Origin: DTU015 sp964641455
GTDB lineage: Bacteria > Bacillota > Sulfobacillia > Fermentithermobacillales > Fermentithermobacillaceae
Assembly (NCBI GenBank): GCA_964641455.1
Contig: CAZXLH010000007.1
Location: 1 to 64,000, forward strand
DNA length: 64,000 nucleotides
Direction: 5' to 3'
The notes under the pieces are model-generated. The model saw only the letters and a program-made list of their open reading frames with translations, was not told the DNA's origin and did not search any database. Made by a program: the position numbers and the translations under genes. Below, one piece after another: positions 45,307 to 53,744 of the stretch (positions within the stretch are counted from its first letter, which is position 1; each line of letters opens with the position of its first letter).

Positions 45307-45486
45307 ATGAGTGTCTGTAAGAAGTGTTATCATCATTTTGACTACAAGTTCTTATATCCTCGCGAATGCATGAACATACACAGTAACTCAAACAAATGCA
45401 GATTTTGCCAACCGGTGTCGGAACTGAAACTGAAAATGCAAACAGACATGGCCGGCCATGCTGGGAAAGAGGTGATCCGTAGATAG
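45307..45486 (+). CDS. Possible small zinc-ribbon protein
   Basis: The 59-codon frame has CKKC near the start and CRFC about 28 residues on, a spacing fit for a zinc ribbon. The second half is charged. No convincing ribosome binding site is seen, so expression is doubtful. It could be a fragment. Confidence 0.3.
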   Translation: MSVCKKCYHHFDYKFLYPRECMNIHSNSNKCRFCQPVSELKLKMQTDMAGHAGKEVIRR

Positions 45487-45658
45487 CATTAGGCCCGATT
45501 TGCTTCGGACATGGCACCGAATTTGTGAATGTCTATGTGGTTTTATGTCAAACGGTGCATTGGTTGCCACCCTAGCCTGGATTCGTACCAAATGGCTTTA
45601 TTGAAAAGGCAGCTAATCTGAAGAGGCTTCAAGGATTCCAAAGAGAGGAGAGACTTAA

Positions 45659-46483
45659 GTGAAAAAACGGTTTGGATTGATTTGTTTGATTGTTCTCGTG
45701 TCAGTTACGGTTTTTGTAGCCGGGTGTACCCAAGAACCTGAGCCCGCAGTAGTAACCAATGGTGAAGCAGAACCACAGGAGCCTGTCATGAAATTAGTCG
45801 CAGTCGGCGAGTGTACATTTGCGCCATTTGAGTATGTGGATGAAGAAACAGGTGAGCCTGCCGGATTTGACGTTGATCTTATCAAGGCTATAGCAGAAGC
45901 ATCTAATTTCGAAGTTGAGTACAAGAACTTGGATTGGAACAGCCTAATTGCTGCCCTTCAGACGAAAGAAGCCGACCTTGTAGTTTCCGGAATGACCATC
46001 ACCGATGAAAGAGCTCTTGAAGTTAAGTTCTCAGATCCTTATTTTGAGTCCGGCCAGGCTTGGTGTGTAGAAGAGGATTCGCCTATCAAAACTTTAGATG
46101 ACCTTTCAGGTAAGACAGTAGCGGTTCAAATAAACACTACTGCGGACTATGCTGCTCAGAGGCTTGATGAGAAATTCAAAGAAGAGGGCCACTCTGGCTT
46201 GGGTATCAAGAGGCTGGAACAGGCTGCAGATGTATTCAATGAGCTTAAGGTCAAAGGAGTAGACGCAGTGATATCAGACATACCGGTGATTCAGGAGTAC
46301 TTAAAGAACAATCCTGATTCAGGTGTAATAATTCCAGAACCGGCCTTTACTGTTGAGTACTACGGTATTGCCATGCGCAAGCAAGACAAAGAGATACATG
46401 TTCTTGTGAACAAGGGCCTTGCCAAAATCAAAGCAAGCGGTGTGTATGATGAACTCTATGAAAAGTACTTCGGCACGCGGTGA
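45659..46483 (+). CDS. Polar amino acid ABC transporter, binding lipoprotein
   Basis: This is a type-3 periplasmic-binding-type protein. A lipoprotein signal ends VFVAGC with lipidated C23. The mature part has EYVDEETGEPAGFDVDLI, the LIAALQTKEADLVVSGMTI strand and SDPYFESGQ, all typical of the glutamine/polar amino acid group. It captures the amino acid at the outer face of the membrane. GTG start after AGAGGAGAG. The permease and ATPase genes follow, with a hairpin between. Confidence 0.92.
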   Translation: MKKRFGLICLIVLVSVTVFVAGCTQEPEPAVVTNGEAEPQEPVMKLVAVGECTFAPFEYVDEETGEPAGFDVDLIKAIAEASNFEVEYKNLDWNSLIAALQTKEADLVVSGMTITDERALEVKFSDPYFESGQAWCVEEDSPIKTLDDLSGKTVAVQINTTADYAAQRLDEKFKEEGHSGLGIKRLEQAADVFNELKVKGVDAVISDIPVIQEYLKNNPDSGVIIPEPAFTVEYYGIAMRKQDKEIHVLVNKGLAKIKASGVYDELYEKYFGTR

Positions 46484-46553
46484 TGCGGCAAATCTAAGAA
46501 GCAAGGTGCAAGCACTAACCTGTCATTCAAAACACGCCTTGAGCAACCTAAAG

Positions 46554-46570
46554 CCCTTGCGTTGCAAGGG
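46554..46570 (+). terminator. Hairpin between binding protein and permease genes
   Basis: CCCTTGC-GTT-GCAAGGG is a perfect 7-bp stem with a 3-nt loop. It lies 70 bp after the binding-protein gene. Such hairpins often let the binding protein be made in excess by partial termination or message protection. There is no T-tract. Confidence 0.4.
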
Positions 46571-46784
46571 CCTTATGGCTTGCCGTGAACTTCCAAAGAC
46601 GCATTTTGTCTTTGTGATTCGTATGCAAAGGTATGCAAGGGCCCTATGGCTTCAACCCTGACGGCGAAGCAGTCAACCGAGCGTCTGTTAAGGTTGGATG
46701 AAAACCAGGGCCAGGCTCAAATAGGCGAGTGTGTGCAGCAATGCTGAAGGGAATTTCTTAAGGGGGGGAGCAGATCTGTTTGAT

Positions 46785-47438
46785 TTGAATGTAGTGTCTA
46801 GGTACTTCCCATTTCTGGTAAAAGGGGTTGGAATTACAGTTCGGTTCACTTTCATATCGTTCTTGCTCGCAGTTGTGGTTGGCCTCATAATTGCCCTTGG
46901 CCGGATTAGCGGTAACAAGATTATCCGTATTCCTTGTCAGATATATATTGATTTTATCAGGGGTACGCCACTTTTGGCCCAAATTTACTTGGTACATTTC
47001 GGTCTGCCCCAGATATTTCATTACAGGCCTGTCGGATATATTGATGCCCTGGTGGCCCTGACTCTGAATTCGTCTGCGTACATGGCTGAGATTTACAGGG
47101 GTGGGATTGAGTCTATAGAAGCCGGCCAGATGGAAGCCGCCAGATCTTTGGGGATGACGTATGGCCAGGCCATGCGGTATGTAATTCTTCCTCAGGCTTT
47201 TAGGCGAGTGATTCCTCCTATGGGGAACGAATTCATAACTTTGCTGAAAGAGTCATCCCTTGTGTCTGTTATCGGCATGGAAGATTTGATGATGCGGTCA
47301 AAAATGATGGCAGGTCAGAGTTTCAGGCCTTTTGAAGCGTACTTTACGACTGCTCTTATTTACCTTGCTATGACTTTTACCTTTAGCAGAGTCTTGGGAA
47401 GGTTAGAAGGGAGGCTAAAGGGAAGTGGTGAAAGTTAA
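46785..47438 (+). CDS. Polar amino acid ABC transporter, permease
   Basis: This integral membrane subunit of the His/Glu/Gln type has about five helices and the EAA loop that docks the ATPase (EAARSLGMTYGQAMRYVILP, then QAFRRVIPP). The start is unclear: an open frame reaches back to 46731, with AGGGGGGGAG at 46761-46770. A TTG at 46785 and a GTG at 46794 are candidates. It overlaps the ATPase gene by 14 bp. Confidence 0.9.
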   Translation: MNVVSRYFPFLVKGVGITVRFTFISFLLAVVVGLIIALGRISGNKIIRIPCQIYIDFIRGTPLLAQIYLVHFGLPQIFHYRPVGYIDALVALTLNSSAYMAEIYRGGIESIEAGQMEAARSLGMTYGQAMRYVILPQAFRRVIPPMGNEFITLLKESSLVSVIGMEDLMMRSKMMAGQSFRPFEAYFTTALIYLAMTFTFSRVLGRLEGRLKGSGES

Positions 47439-48147
47439 GAATCTCCATAAGAATTTTGGAGATCTTCATGTACTTCGCGGCATAGACCTTGAAGTGAAGA
47501 AAGGTGAGGTTGTGGTGGTAATTGGGCCGAGCGGTTCCGGCAAAAGCACGTTTCTAAGGTGCATAAACCATTTGGAGCAGCCAACTTCAGGCGAGGTTCA
47601 TATTGATGGTGTGAATTTGGATGACGGGAATGTAAATATAAATCTGATCAGGCAAACTGCGGGAATGGTGTTTCAGCAATTCAATTTGTTTCCCCATCTT
47701 ACTGTGATGGCCAATATCAGCCTTGCCCCTGTAAAGGTGTTGCATCTGCCGGTTAGGGAAGCCGAAAAATTAGCCCATGAGCTGCTTAGAAAAGTAGGTT
47801 TGGCAGATAAGGCGGCAGTATATCCGCACCAGCTTTCAGGTGGTCAACAGCAAAGAGCAGCCATTGCAAGGGCGCTTGCAATGAAACCTAAACTTATGCT
47901 GTTTGACGAGCCTACTTCTGCCCTGGATCCTGAGATGATAGGAGAGGTGCTCATGGTGATGAAAGAACTGGCTCTTGAGGGTATGACCATGATTGTTGTA
48001 AGCCATGAGATGGGTTTTGCCAGAGAAGTTGCAGACAGGGTTGTGTTTATGGATGAAGGAACACTGGTAGAAGAGGGAACACCGTCAGAATTCTTTGCCA
48101 ATCCCAAACATGTTAGAACCAAAGCTTTTCTGAGTAAGATTTTGTGA
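47425..48147 (+). CDS. Polar amino acid ABC transporter, ATPase
   Basis: This ATP-binding subunit of the GlnQ type has Walker A GPSGSGKST, Q-loop (MVFQQFNLFPHLTVM), signature LSGGQQQR, Walker B LMLFDEPTSALDPE and switch histidine (VVSHEMGFA). All are intact. Length 240 is standard. Start GTG at 47425 or 47428. It ends the three-gene importer operon. Confidence 0.95.
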   Translation: MVKVKNLHKNFGDLHVLRGIDLEVKKGEVVVVIGPSGSGKSTFLRCINHLEQPTSGEVHIDGVNLDDGNVNINLIRQTAGMVFQQFNLFPHLTVMANISLAPVKVLHLPVREAEKLAHELLRKVGLADKAAVYPHQLSGGQQQRAAIARALAMKPKLMLFDEPTSALDPEMIGEVLMVMKELALEGMTMIVVSHEMGFAREVADRVVFMDEGTLVEEGTPSEFFANPKHVRTKAFLSKIL

Positions 48148-48625
48148 GGTGTGAGGTCATATTGGGATTTTGATATTCCAAGCCAGAGTAGTAAATGAAA
48201 CAAGCCGAAAGCCGTGTGTGTTTGTGTTCGTGTGATGGTTAAGAGCTCTGGTGCCGATTGGCAACATGGAGATAAATATTGAACAATGCGATGCTTAGCA
48301 TTCTTCAGGGTTGATAATAGCGGCAGGTTTGAGGTTTGGAACACAGGCATACCGAGTACCCGGGTAACTTTTTTGGTGGCTAACCCAACGTAGTGGAATT
48401 CATAGGCGCACTTATCTATTATGAGACCAAATGAGCTCATTTGGTTTCAAATCAACAATATTTCAGAACGAAGAGTGCGCTTTTGGCACCAAGAATAGGT
48501 GTGCTTTTCTCCATCGGGGATTCCTGCTGTTTGTATTAAGTGTGGGACGTGTTGGATGCTAGCCAGACGCGAAGATTTTGCATTTGTGTGATGGCCGACA
48601 GACAGAATTTTGAGGAATCCGCCGG
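48148..48625. other. Gene-free stretch with palindrome
   Basis: About 480 bases with no supported gene. It contains a 20-bp perfect palindrome (48426-48445) and leads into the 53-bp repeat array. Confidence 0.35.
48426..48445. repeat. Perfect 20-bp palindrome
   Basis: ACCAAATGAGCTCATTTGGT reads the same on both strands. It lies about 280 bp after the importer ATPase gene and could be a protein-binding site or transcript hairpin. No second copy was seen in the window. Confidence 0.6.
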
Positions 48626-48770
48626 ACTGGCTCTGCAGGCGAGCCACTCAGCCTCCGAGAAGCCCGAAAACCCGGCGGACTGGCTCTGTAGCCGAGCCAC
48701 TGAGCCTTAGAAAAGCCTGAAAACCCATCGGACTGGCTCTGCAGGCGAGCCACTCAGCCTCTGAAGGATC
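48626..48770 (+). repeat. 53-bp hairpin repeat, locus 3 (three units)
   Basis: Three 19-nt hairpins (TGGCTC...GAGCCA) lie at 48628-48646, 48681-48699 and 48734-48752, exactly 53 bp apart. CGAAAA or TGAAAA follows at the same offset in the first two units; the third is cut short. Same family as the arrays near 18.8 and 22.4 kb. Confidence 0.85.
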
Positions 48771-48956
48771 TTTGGTTTATACCATCTCCAGATGAATAGA
48801 GCCATACAGGGTGAAAATCCCTGTGCACTACCTTGGCCCTGAGTCTTGCTCGATAGGCTTAAACTTGAAGAGACTACTCTTTCTACATGCTGCGGTTCAA
48901 AAAGTCATCTAGTTTTCGGTAGGTTGCCTTTGTGGTGAAGATTTAGATGCAACTAT

Positions 48957-49655
48957 TTACCCTGCCGACGATCTGGAAACTCTGATTCCTGTTTCCCATC
49001 CCGGGAAGTGCGAAGTAAAATCATGCCATATCTTGAGGGCTCTTGGATCATCGGGAGCAATTATCCCGCAGGTTATGAGATAAAGCTGAGATACTCCATC
49101 AGGATACCACTTGCTACGTCTGGGAAACCGTCTGCCAAAGAGAGATAGAGACCACGCAAAGGATTCTCTTTCAGGGTCGTAAAGGTATCCATAATACCGG
49201 CTTTGATTCTGTCAGATACATGCCTGAGCCGAATGGCTTCGTCAACATAACCTTCCTCTTCCAGAACCTGAGACCAATCCATCAGGCCGCGGTAATTTTC
49301 CGCATTGTCCATAAGATATTTAGTTCGTGAACCGGGTTTGACAAAGACCAAGCCGTCTTTATCCTGAAGTTCCACGATCACCTGAGCCACCAGGTTAATA
49401 TCTTCCAGGTTGGCTCGGACAAAATGCTTATCTTGAGTTTTGCAGTAGTAATCTGTTACCAAAAAAATAAAAGTAGATGCATAGCTGTCTGCCGAATCGT
49501 AATTTTTGGTTGGCTTCATTGATATTTCCGCGGTTTCATCGCGCTTAAGAGAAGGTAAATATTTTATCTCGTAGTCGTATATTGTACCCGAAAGTCCCCA
49601 GCGGTCAGGCTTATTAAGGTTAGATAAGTACCATAGTTGTCATAAAGCAGGACCC
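48957..49655 (-). pseudogene. Decayed enzyme gene, glycosidase-like
   Basis: A coherent minus-strand reading runs from about 49640 (QLWYLSNLNKPDRWG) through PTKNYDSADSYASTFIFL and NYRGLMDWSQVLEEEGY to a stop at 49073. In a second frame it goes on with APDDPRALKIWHDFTSHF to a stop at 48957. At least one frameshift, and probably another upstream near 49640, separate the pieces, and no start was found. The helix pattern and aromatic/acid motifs recall (alpha/alpha)6-barrel glycosidases, but the family is not certain. Confidence 0.5.
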
Positions 49656-49817
49656 TAGATATAAGTTAGGCAATATTAAGGTAGATGTATTGAAACTTGA
49701 TACTGAGTTGATTGCATAAGAATATTTTACAGGTACACTTGGAGTAGTGATATTAAGGATTATGTCAATTTGGGAGATTTGCCTGGTAAGTACATACGGA
49801 AAAGAAGGGGTGGTACA

Positions 49818-50684
49818 GTGAGCGAAATTCCTTTTACTAAAATGCATGGATTAGGCAATGATTATCTTTATATCAACAGGTTTTCGTATGATTCTGAGCA
49901 CGATTGGCCGAAACTTACCCGTCAAATGGCAGACCGTCATTTTGGAGTAGGGTCTGATGGCTTAATCCTAATAGAACCTTCGGAGATAGCAGATTTCCGA
50001 ATGAGAATGTTCAATGCAGATGGGCTGGAAGGCGAGATGTGCGGTAATGGGATGCGTTGCTTTGCCAAGTATGTGTACGAAAACGATTTGACAGACAAAA
50101 CTTCGCTGGTTGTAGAAACCAAGGCAGGGCTCATAAGGCCTCATCTTACAGTAAAGAAAGGTAAAGTAGAATCGGTTTCGGTGGACATGGGCATTCCGCG
50201 CCTCAAGAGAGCTCAAATTCCTTTGGCCAGGCTTGATGGGCCTGAGCCTGTAGTTAACGAGCCTATAGAATACGATGGCCAGGTGCTTTTTGCAACATGT
50301 GTGTCTATGGGGAACCCTCACTGTGTGTTTTTTGTTGATGATGTATATGAAGTTGAACTTGAAAAGATAGGCCCAGTACTCGAACACCACCCCATATTTC
50401 CCCAACGTGCCAATATTGAGTTTGTGGCCGTGAAATCCAGAGACTCGATAGATATGCGCATTTGGGAGAGGGGTTCAGGTATCACTCTAGCCTCAGGTAC
50501 CGGGTCTTCTGCATCAGTTGTCGCTACCATTCTCAATGGGAAGGCAGACAGGGCTACACCTATTGAGGTCAATTTACCTGGCGGTACTCTACTGGTAGAG
50601 TGGAAACAAAACGGGCACGTTTGGCAGACAGGCCTGGCAACCCAGGTATGTACAGGGCTCTTTTGCTTTTCCGAAATTGAGTGA
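49818..50684 (+). CDS. dapF: Diaminopimelate epimerase
   Basis: This enzyme makes meso-diaminopimelate for peptidoglycan and lysine. Typical motifs are FTKMHGLGNDY at the start, MCGNGMRCFAKY with catalytic C75, GNPHCVFFVDD, and RGSGITLASGTGSSAS. In the standard enzyme the last motif carries the second catalytic cysteine (ACGTG). Here that place is S226, so the usual two-base cysteine pair is incomplete. The GTG at 49818 follows AAGAAGGGG. Length 289 fits the family. Confidence 0.88.
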   Translation: MSEIPFTKMHGLGNDYLYINRFSYDSEHDWPKLTRQMADRHFGVGSDGLILIEPSEIADFRMRMFNADGLEGEMCGNGMRCFAKYVYENDLTDKTSLVVETKAGLIRPHLTVKKGKVESVSVDMGIPRLKRAQIPLARLDGPEPVVNEPIEYDGQVLFATCVSMGNPHCVFFVDDVYEVELEKIGPVLEHHPIFPQRANIEFVAVKSRDSIDMRIWERGSGITLASGTGSSASVVATILNGKADRATPIEVNLPGGTLLVEWKQNGHVWQTGLATQVCTGLFCFSEIE

Positions 50685-51073
50685 AGCCCCAAAAAGTTTC
50701 AAAACTTTTATAGGATACATGGTACTACAAGGGCAGATTTCAATTCTTAAGTCTTGTACTGGGCCCGCTCTGCCCATGGCGCAGAGTGCATTTGTGTTTG
50801 CGGCAGATTTCAATTCTTAGGTCTGGCAAGCAAAGAGTTTTTAAGGTTTTAACAGGATAGATGATACCGGGGATAGAAATAAATAAGCAGTCCTAAACCA
50901 GTCAATTCAGAACAAAGCGGACAAAGCAGTTTCGATGTCATGGTCTGCCGGTTTGTGATCGTTTTTGCGGCTGTGAGTTTGGATTCAGGACGTTTGCGAT
51001 GCAGCTCCAATGGATGTTGATGCTGGGGCTGCTGCTAAAACAAATTTAGCACTATTGAAATGGAGTAAAGTAT
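50685..51073. other. Intergenic region with direct repeat
   Basis: About 390 bases between dapF and the exporter gene. GGCAGATTTCAATTCTTA occurs twice at 50732 and 50802, 70 bp apart, and most of the flanks differ. No gene or promoter recognised otherwise. Confidence 0.4.
50732..50824. repeat. Direct repeat pair, 70-bp spacing
   Basis: GGCAGATTTCAATTCTTA followed by R-GTCT is present at 50732-50754 and 50802-50824. On the minus strand it contains AAGAATTGAAAT, which looks like the end of some CRISPR repeats, but only two copies exist and the 47-bp interval is long. A relic or an operator pair are both possible. Confidence 0.4.
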
Positions 51074-52063
51074 ATGCCACAGATATTTGCGAATTTGCTA
51101 CTGCTCCTGGTAACTATTATTTGGGGCACAACTTTTGTTTTGGTCAAAGAGGCAATCTCATCTATAAAGCCGTTCACATTTTTGGCGGTGAGATTTTTCA
51201 TTGGCGGGTTATTCTTGCTGCTGTGGTTGGTTGCAAGAAATTATTGGTTTCCCAAGGCGGCAAAAACCGGTACGGCTAACGGTTCCGCTTTTGAGAAACA
51301 AGCCTGCGCTTCTGGTAATTCCCACGTTGGCAAGCGCTTACCAAAAGATACTTTGAAAGATTCTTTAATTACAGGAATTACCTTGTTCTTAGCTTATGCT
51401 ACCCAGACTTTCGGATTGCTCACTGTGCCTGCAGGAAAAGCAGCTTTTATCACAGGGATGTCAGTAGTGATGGTCCCTGTTGCTTCAGCGTTTTTACTTA
51501 AATCAATACCTGATCGAGGCACTACTGTTGGGGTGGTTTTGGCAACAATAGGGTTAGGGCTTATGTCGCTGGTTTTCCCGCTCAAAATCGAAATAGGAGA
51601 TTTGCTGATATTTCTATGCGCAATCGGATTTGCTGCACATATTCTCCTGGTAGGACGGTATTCAAAAGGTAATGATCCTGTAGTTTTTACGGCCATTCAG
51701 TTGATTGTGGTATCAATAGGTTCGTTTGGTGCAGCGCTTTTATGGGAACGTCCGCTGTCTGTTCCGGGACAAACCTGGGGCGCGATTATCTACACTGCTA
51801 TCTTGGCCACTGCAATTACTGTCTTAATACAGTCTGCTGTTCAAAGATACACATCGGCTACGCATACTGCGCTGATATTCTCCGCTGAGCCTGTCTTCGG
51901 CGCATTGTTTGCATGGATTATGTTAGGTGAGGTTCTTAGCCCCCGTGAAATGGCCGGAGCAGTACTTATTTTGGCGGGAATGCTTATTTCAGAAATCCCT
52001 GTGAGCAAACAACCAAAACAACCATCAAATACCGGCAGCGCCATTGCCGGTGAAGGACAGTAA
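51074..52063 (+). CDS. DMT-superfamily exporter (EamA type)
   Basis: Two EamA repeats of five helices each (about residues 5-145 and 160-305) mark a drug/metabolite-transporter exporter. The typical first-helix phrase IIWGTTFVLVKEAI and the second-repeat end AEPVFGALFAWIMLGEVL are present. A polar, Gly/Ser/Thr/Lys-rich insertion (about residues 55-90) lies between helices 2 and 3, longer than usual. Substrate unknown. Start ATG after GGAG at eight bases. It stands between dapF and the glycine decarboxylase genes. Confidence 0.88.
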   Translation: MPQIFANLLLLLVTIIWGTTFVLVKEAISSIKPFTFLAVRFFIGGLFLLLWLVARNYWFPKAAKTGTANGSAFEKQACASGNSHVGKRLPKDTLKDSLITGITLFLAYATQTFGLLTVPAGKAAFITGMSVVMVPVASAFLLKSIPDRGTTVGVVLATIGLGLMSLVFPLKIEIGDLLIFLCAIGFAAHILLVGRYSKGNDPVVFTAIQLIVVSIGSFGAALLWERPLSVPGQTWGAIIYTAILATAITVLIQSAVQRYTSATHTALIFSAEPVFGALFAWIMLGEVLSPREMAGAVLILAGMLISEIPVSKQPKQPSNTGSAIAGEGQ

Positions 52064-52328
52064 CTACTTGTCTTATAGACGTTACCGGAATGGTACCAAA
52101 ACGGTACCAAATGGCGAAATTGGACCGGGATGAAGAAGGCCATTTGTTTTTTGGGTTGAAGGGGCTTTGAGAAATGTGGTATCGCTTTAGCCCATGTTGT
52201 ATGCCGCAAAGTGAAACCTAGGTTTGCTGTAAGGCACAGAGAAGCAGGTAGTACAGGCCGAATTTGTTTGCAAATTTGCCTATGTGTTGGTTTAGGAAAC
52301 TGCATATCATGATGAAAGGGCGGTTGGT

Positions 52329-53744
52329 ATGACCAAGAGCAAGCTTGTTCACCCTTATATCCCCAACTTAGTTCCTGAGGTTCAAGAAAAGATGATGGAA
52401 GAGATAGGCATAACCGATATTGAAGAACTGTATTCTGAAATTCCGGAAGAATTGAGGCTCAAAGGCAAAACGAATCTTCCTAAGCCCCTTGTTTCAGAAT
52501 GGCAGCTTGAACGTCACATGGAAAGTATTCTTTCGAAAAATGAGACTGTCAAGGAAAACTTAAGTTTCTTAGGGGCAGGTTGCTATCAACACTATGTCCC
52601 TGCAATATGTGATGAAATTGCTAACAGATCAGAGTTTCTGACTGCGTATGCCGGCGAACCTTATGAAGATCATGGAAGGTTTCAAGCACTGTTTGAATAT
52701 CAAAGCATGATGGCTGAACTGTTAGACATGGATGTAGTTAATGTACCTACTTATGACTGGTGCCAGGCGGCTGCAACTGCAGTACGGATGGCAGGTAGGA
52801 TTACTGGGCGGAATGAAGTGCTTGTTGCCAGGAGCATCAATCCTCAAAGGTTGCTTACCATCAAAAATTACTGCCATCCTGCAATGAAAGTAAGCCTTTT
52901 GGAATACGACACTGAAACAGGATGCTTGGACATTGGAGACTTCAAAGCTAAGTTAACAGATAATGTTGCTGCCATTTACCTGGAGGCCCCGAATTATTTT
53001 GGAGTCGTAGAGGTTCAGGGCGATGAAATTTCAGACATTGCTCATCAAAACGGGTCGCTTTTTGTTGCCGGAGTCGATCCAATTAGTCTGGGAATATTGG
53101 CGCCGCCTTCACATTACGGGGCGGACATTGCATGTGGAGATATTCAGTCCTTGGGTATACACATGAACTACGGCGGTGGTGTTGCCGGTTTTGTTGCCAC
53201 CCGGGACACTGAAGACTTTGTGGCCGAATACCCGTTTAGGCTGTTTGGCATAGCTAAAACTGAAGTGGAAGGTGAATGGGGCTTTGGCGATGTGTACTAC
53301 GATCGAACATCTTTTGCCAAAAGAGAATTAGGCAAAGAATTTGTAGGCACAGCATCGGCGCTTTGGGGAATAGTTGCAGGTGTGTACCTCGCACTTATAG
53401 GCCCGAAAGGGATACAGGATGTCGGAAGGGCCATTATGCAAAACACTTCTTATGCTGCCAGAAAACTTTCCGGCATTGAGGGAATCAGAATAAGAGGTTT
53501 TAGAAGGCCTTTTTTCAGAGAGTTCGTTGTTAATTTTGATGAGGCCGGTTTGACTGTTGCTCAGGTGAATAATGCCTTAAGGCAAAAAGCCATCTGGGGG
53601 GGCAAGGACATTTCCACCGAATTCCCTGAACTTGGCCAAAGCTCACTTTATTGTGTAACGGAAATCCATACAAAAGAAGACATATTAAGTCTTTGTGAGG
53701 CTCTGGAGGAGATCATCTTAGAAAGGAAAGGGGAGAGAGCATAA
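52329..53744 (+). CDS. gcvPA: Glycine dehydrogenase (decarboxylating) subunit 1
   Basis: This is the N-terminal half of the two-part P-protein of the glycine cleavage system. Landmarks are HPYIPN at the start, FLGAGCYQHYVPAI, FLTAYAGEPYEDHGRFQALF, YQSMMAELLDMDV and the end SLYCVTEIHTKEDI. Length 471 is a little above average. With subunit 2 it decarboxylates glycine and passes the aminomethyl group to lipoylated GcvH. Its stop overlaps the start of gcvPB by one base. gcvH and gcvT are not in the window. Confidence 0.95.
   Translation: MTKSKLVHPYIPNLVPEVQEKMMEEIGITDIEELYSEIPEELRLKGKTNLPKPLVSEWQLERHMESILSKNETVKENLSFLGAGCYQHYVPAICDEIANRSEFLTAYAGEPYEDHGRFQALFEYQSMMAELLDMDVVNVPTYDWCQAAATAVRMAGRITGRNEVLVARSINPQRLLTIKNYCHPAMKVSLLEYDTETGCLDIGDFKAKLTDNVAAIYLEAPNYFGVVEVQGDEISDIAHQNGSLFVAGVDPISLGILAPPSHYGADIACGDIQSLGIHMNYGGGVAGFVATRDTEDFVAEYPFRLFGIAKTEVEGEWGFGDVYYDRTSFAKRELGKEFVGTASALWGIVAGVYLALIGPKGIQDVGRAIMQNTSYAARKLSGIEGIRIRGFRRPFFREFVVNFDEAGLTVAQVNNALRQKAIWGGKDISTEFPELGQSSLYCVTEIHTKEDILSLCEALEEIILERKGERA

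Noticed and set aside
52064..52328. Glycine riboswitch before gcvPA
   Set aside because: The conserved glycine-aptamer segments were not found; only GGTACC pairs and a small AATTTG/CAAATT hairpin are present.
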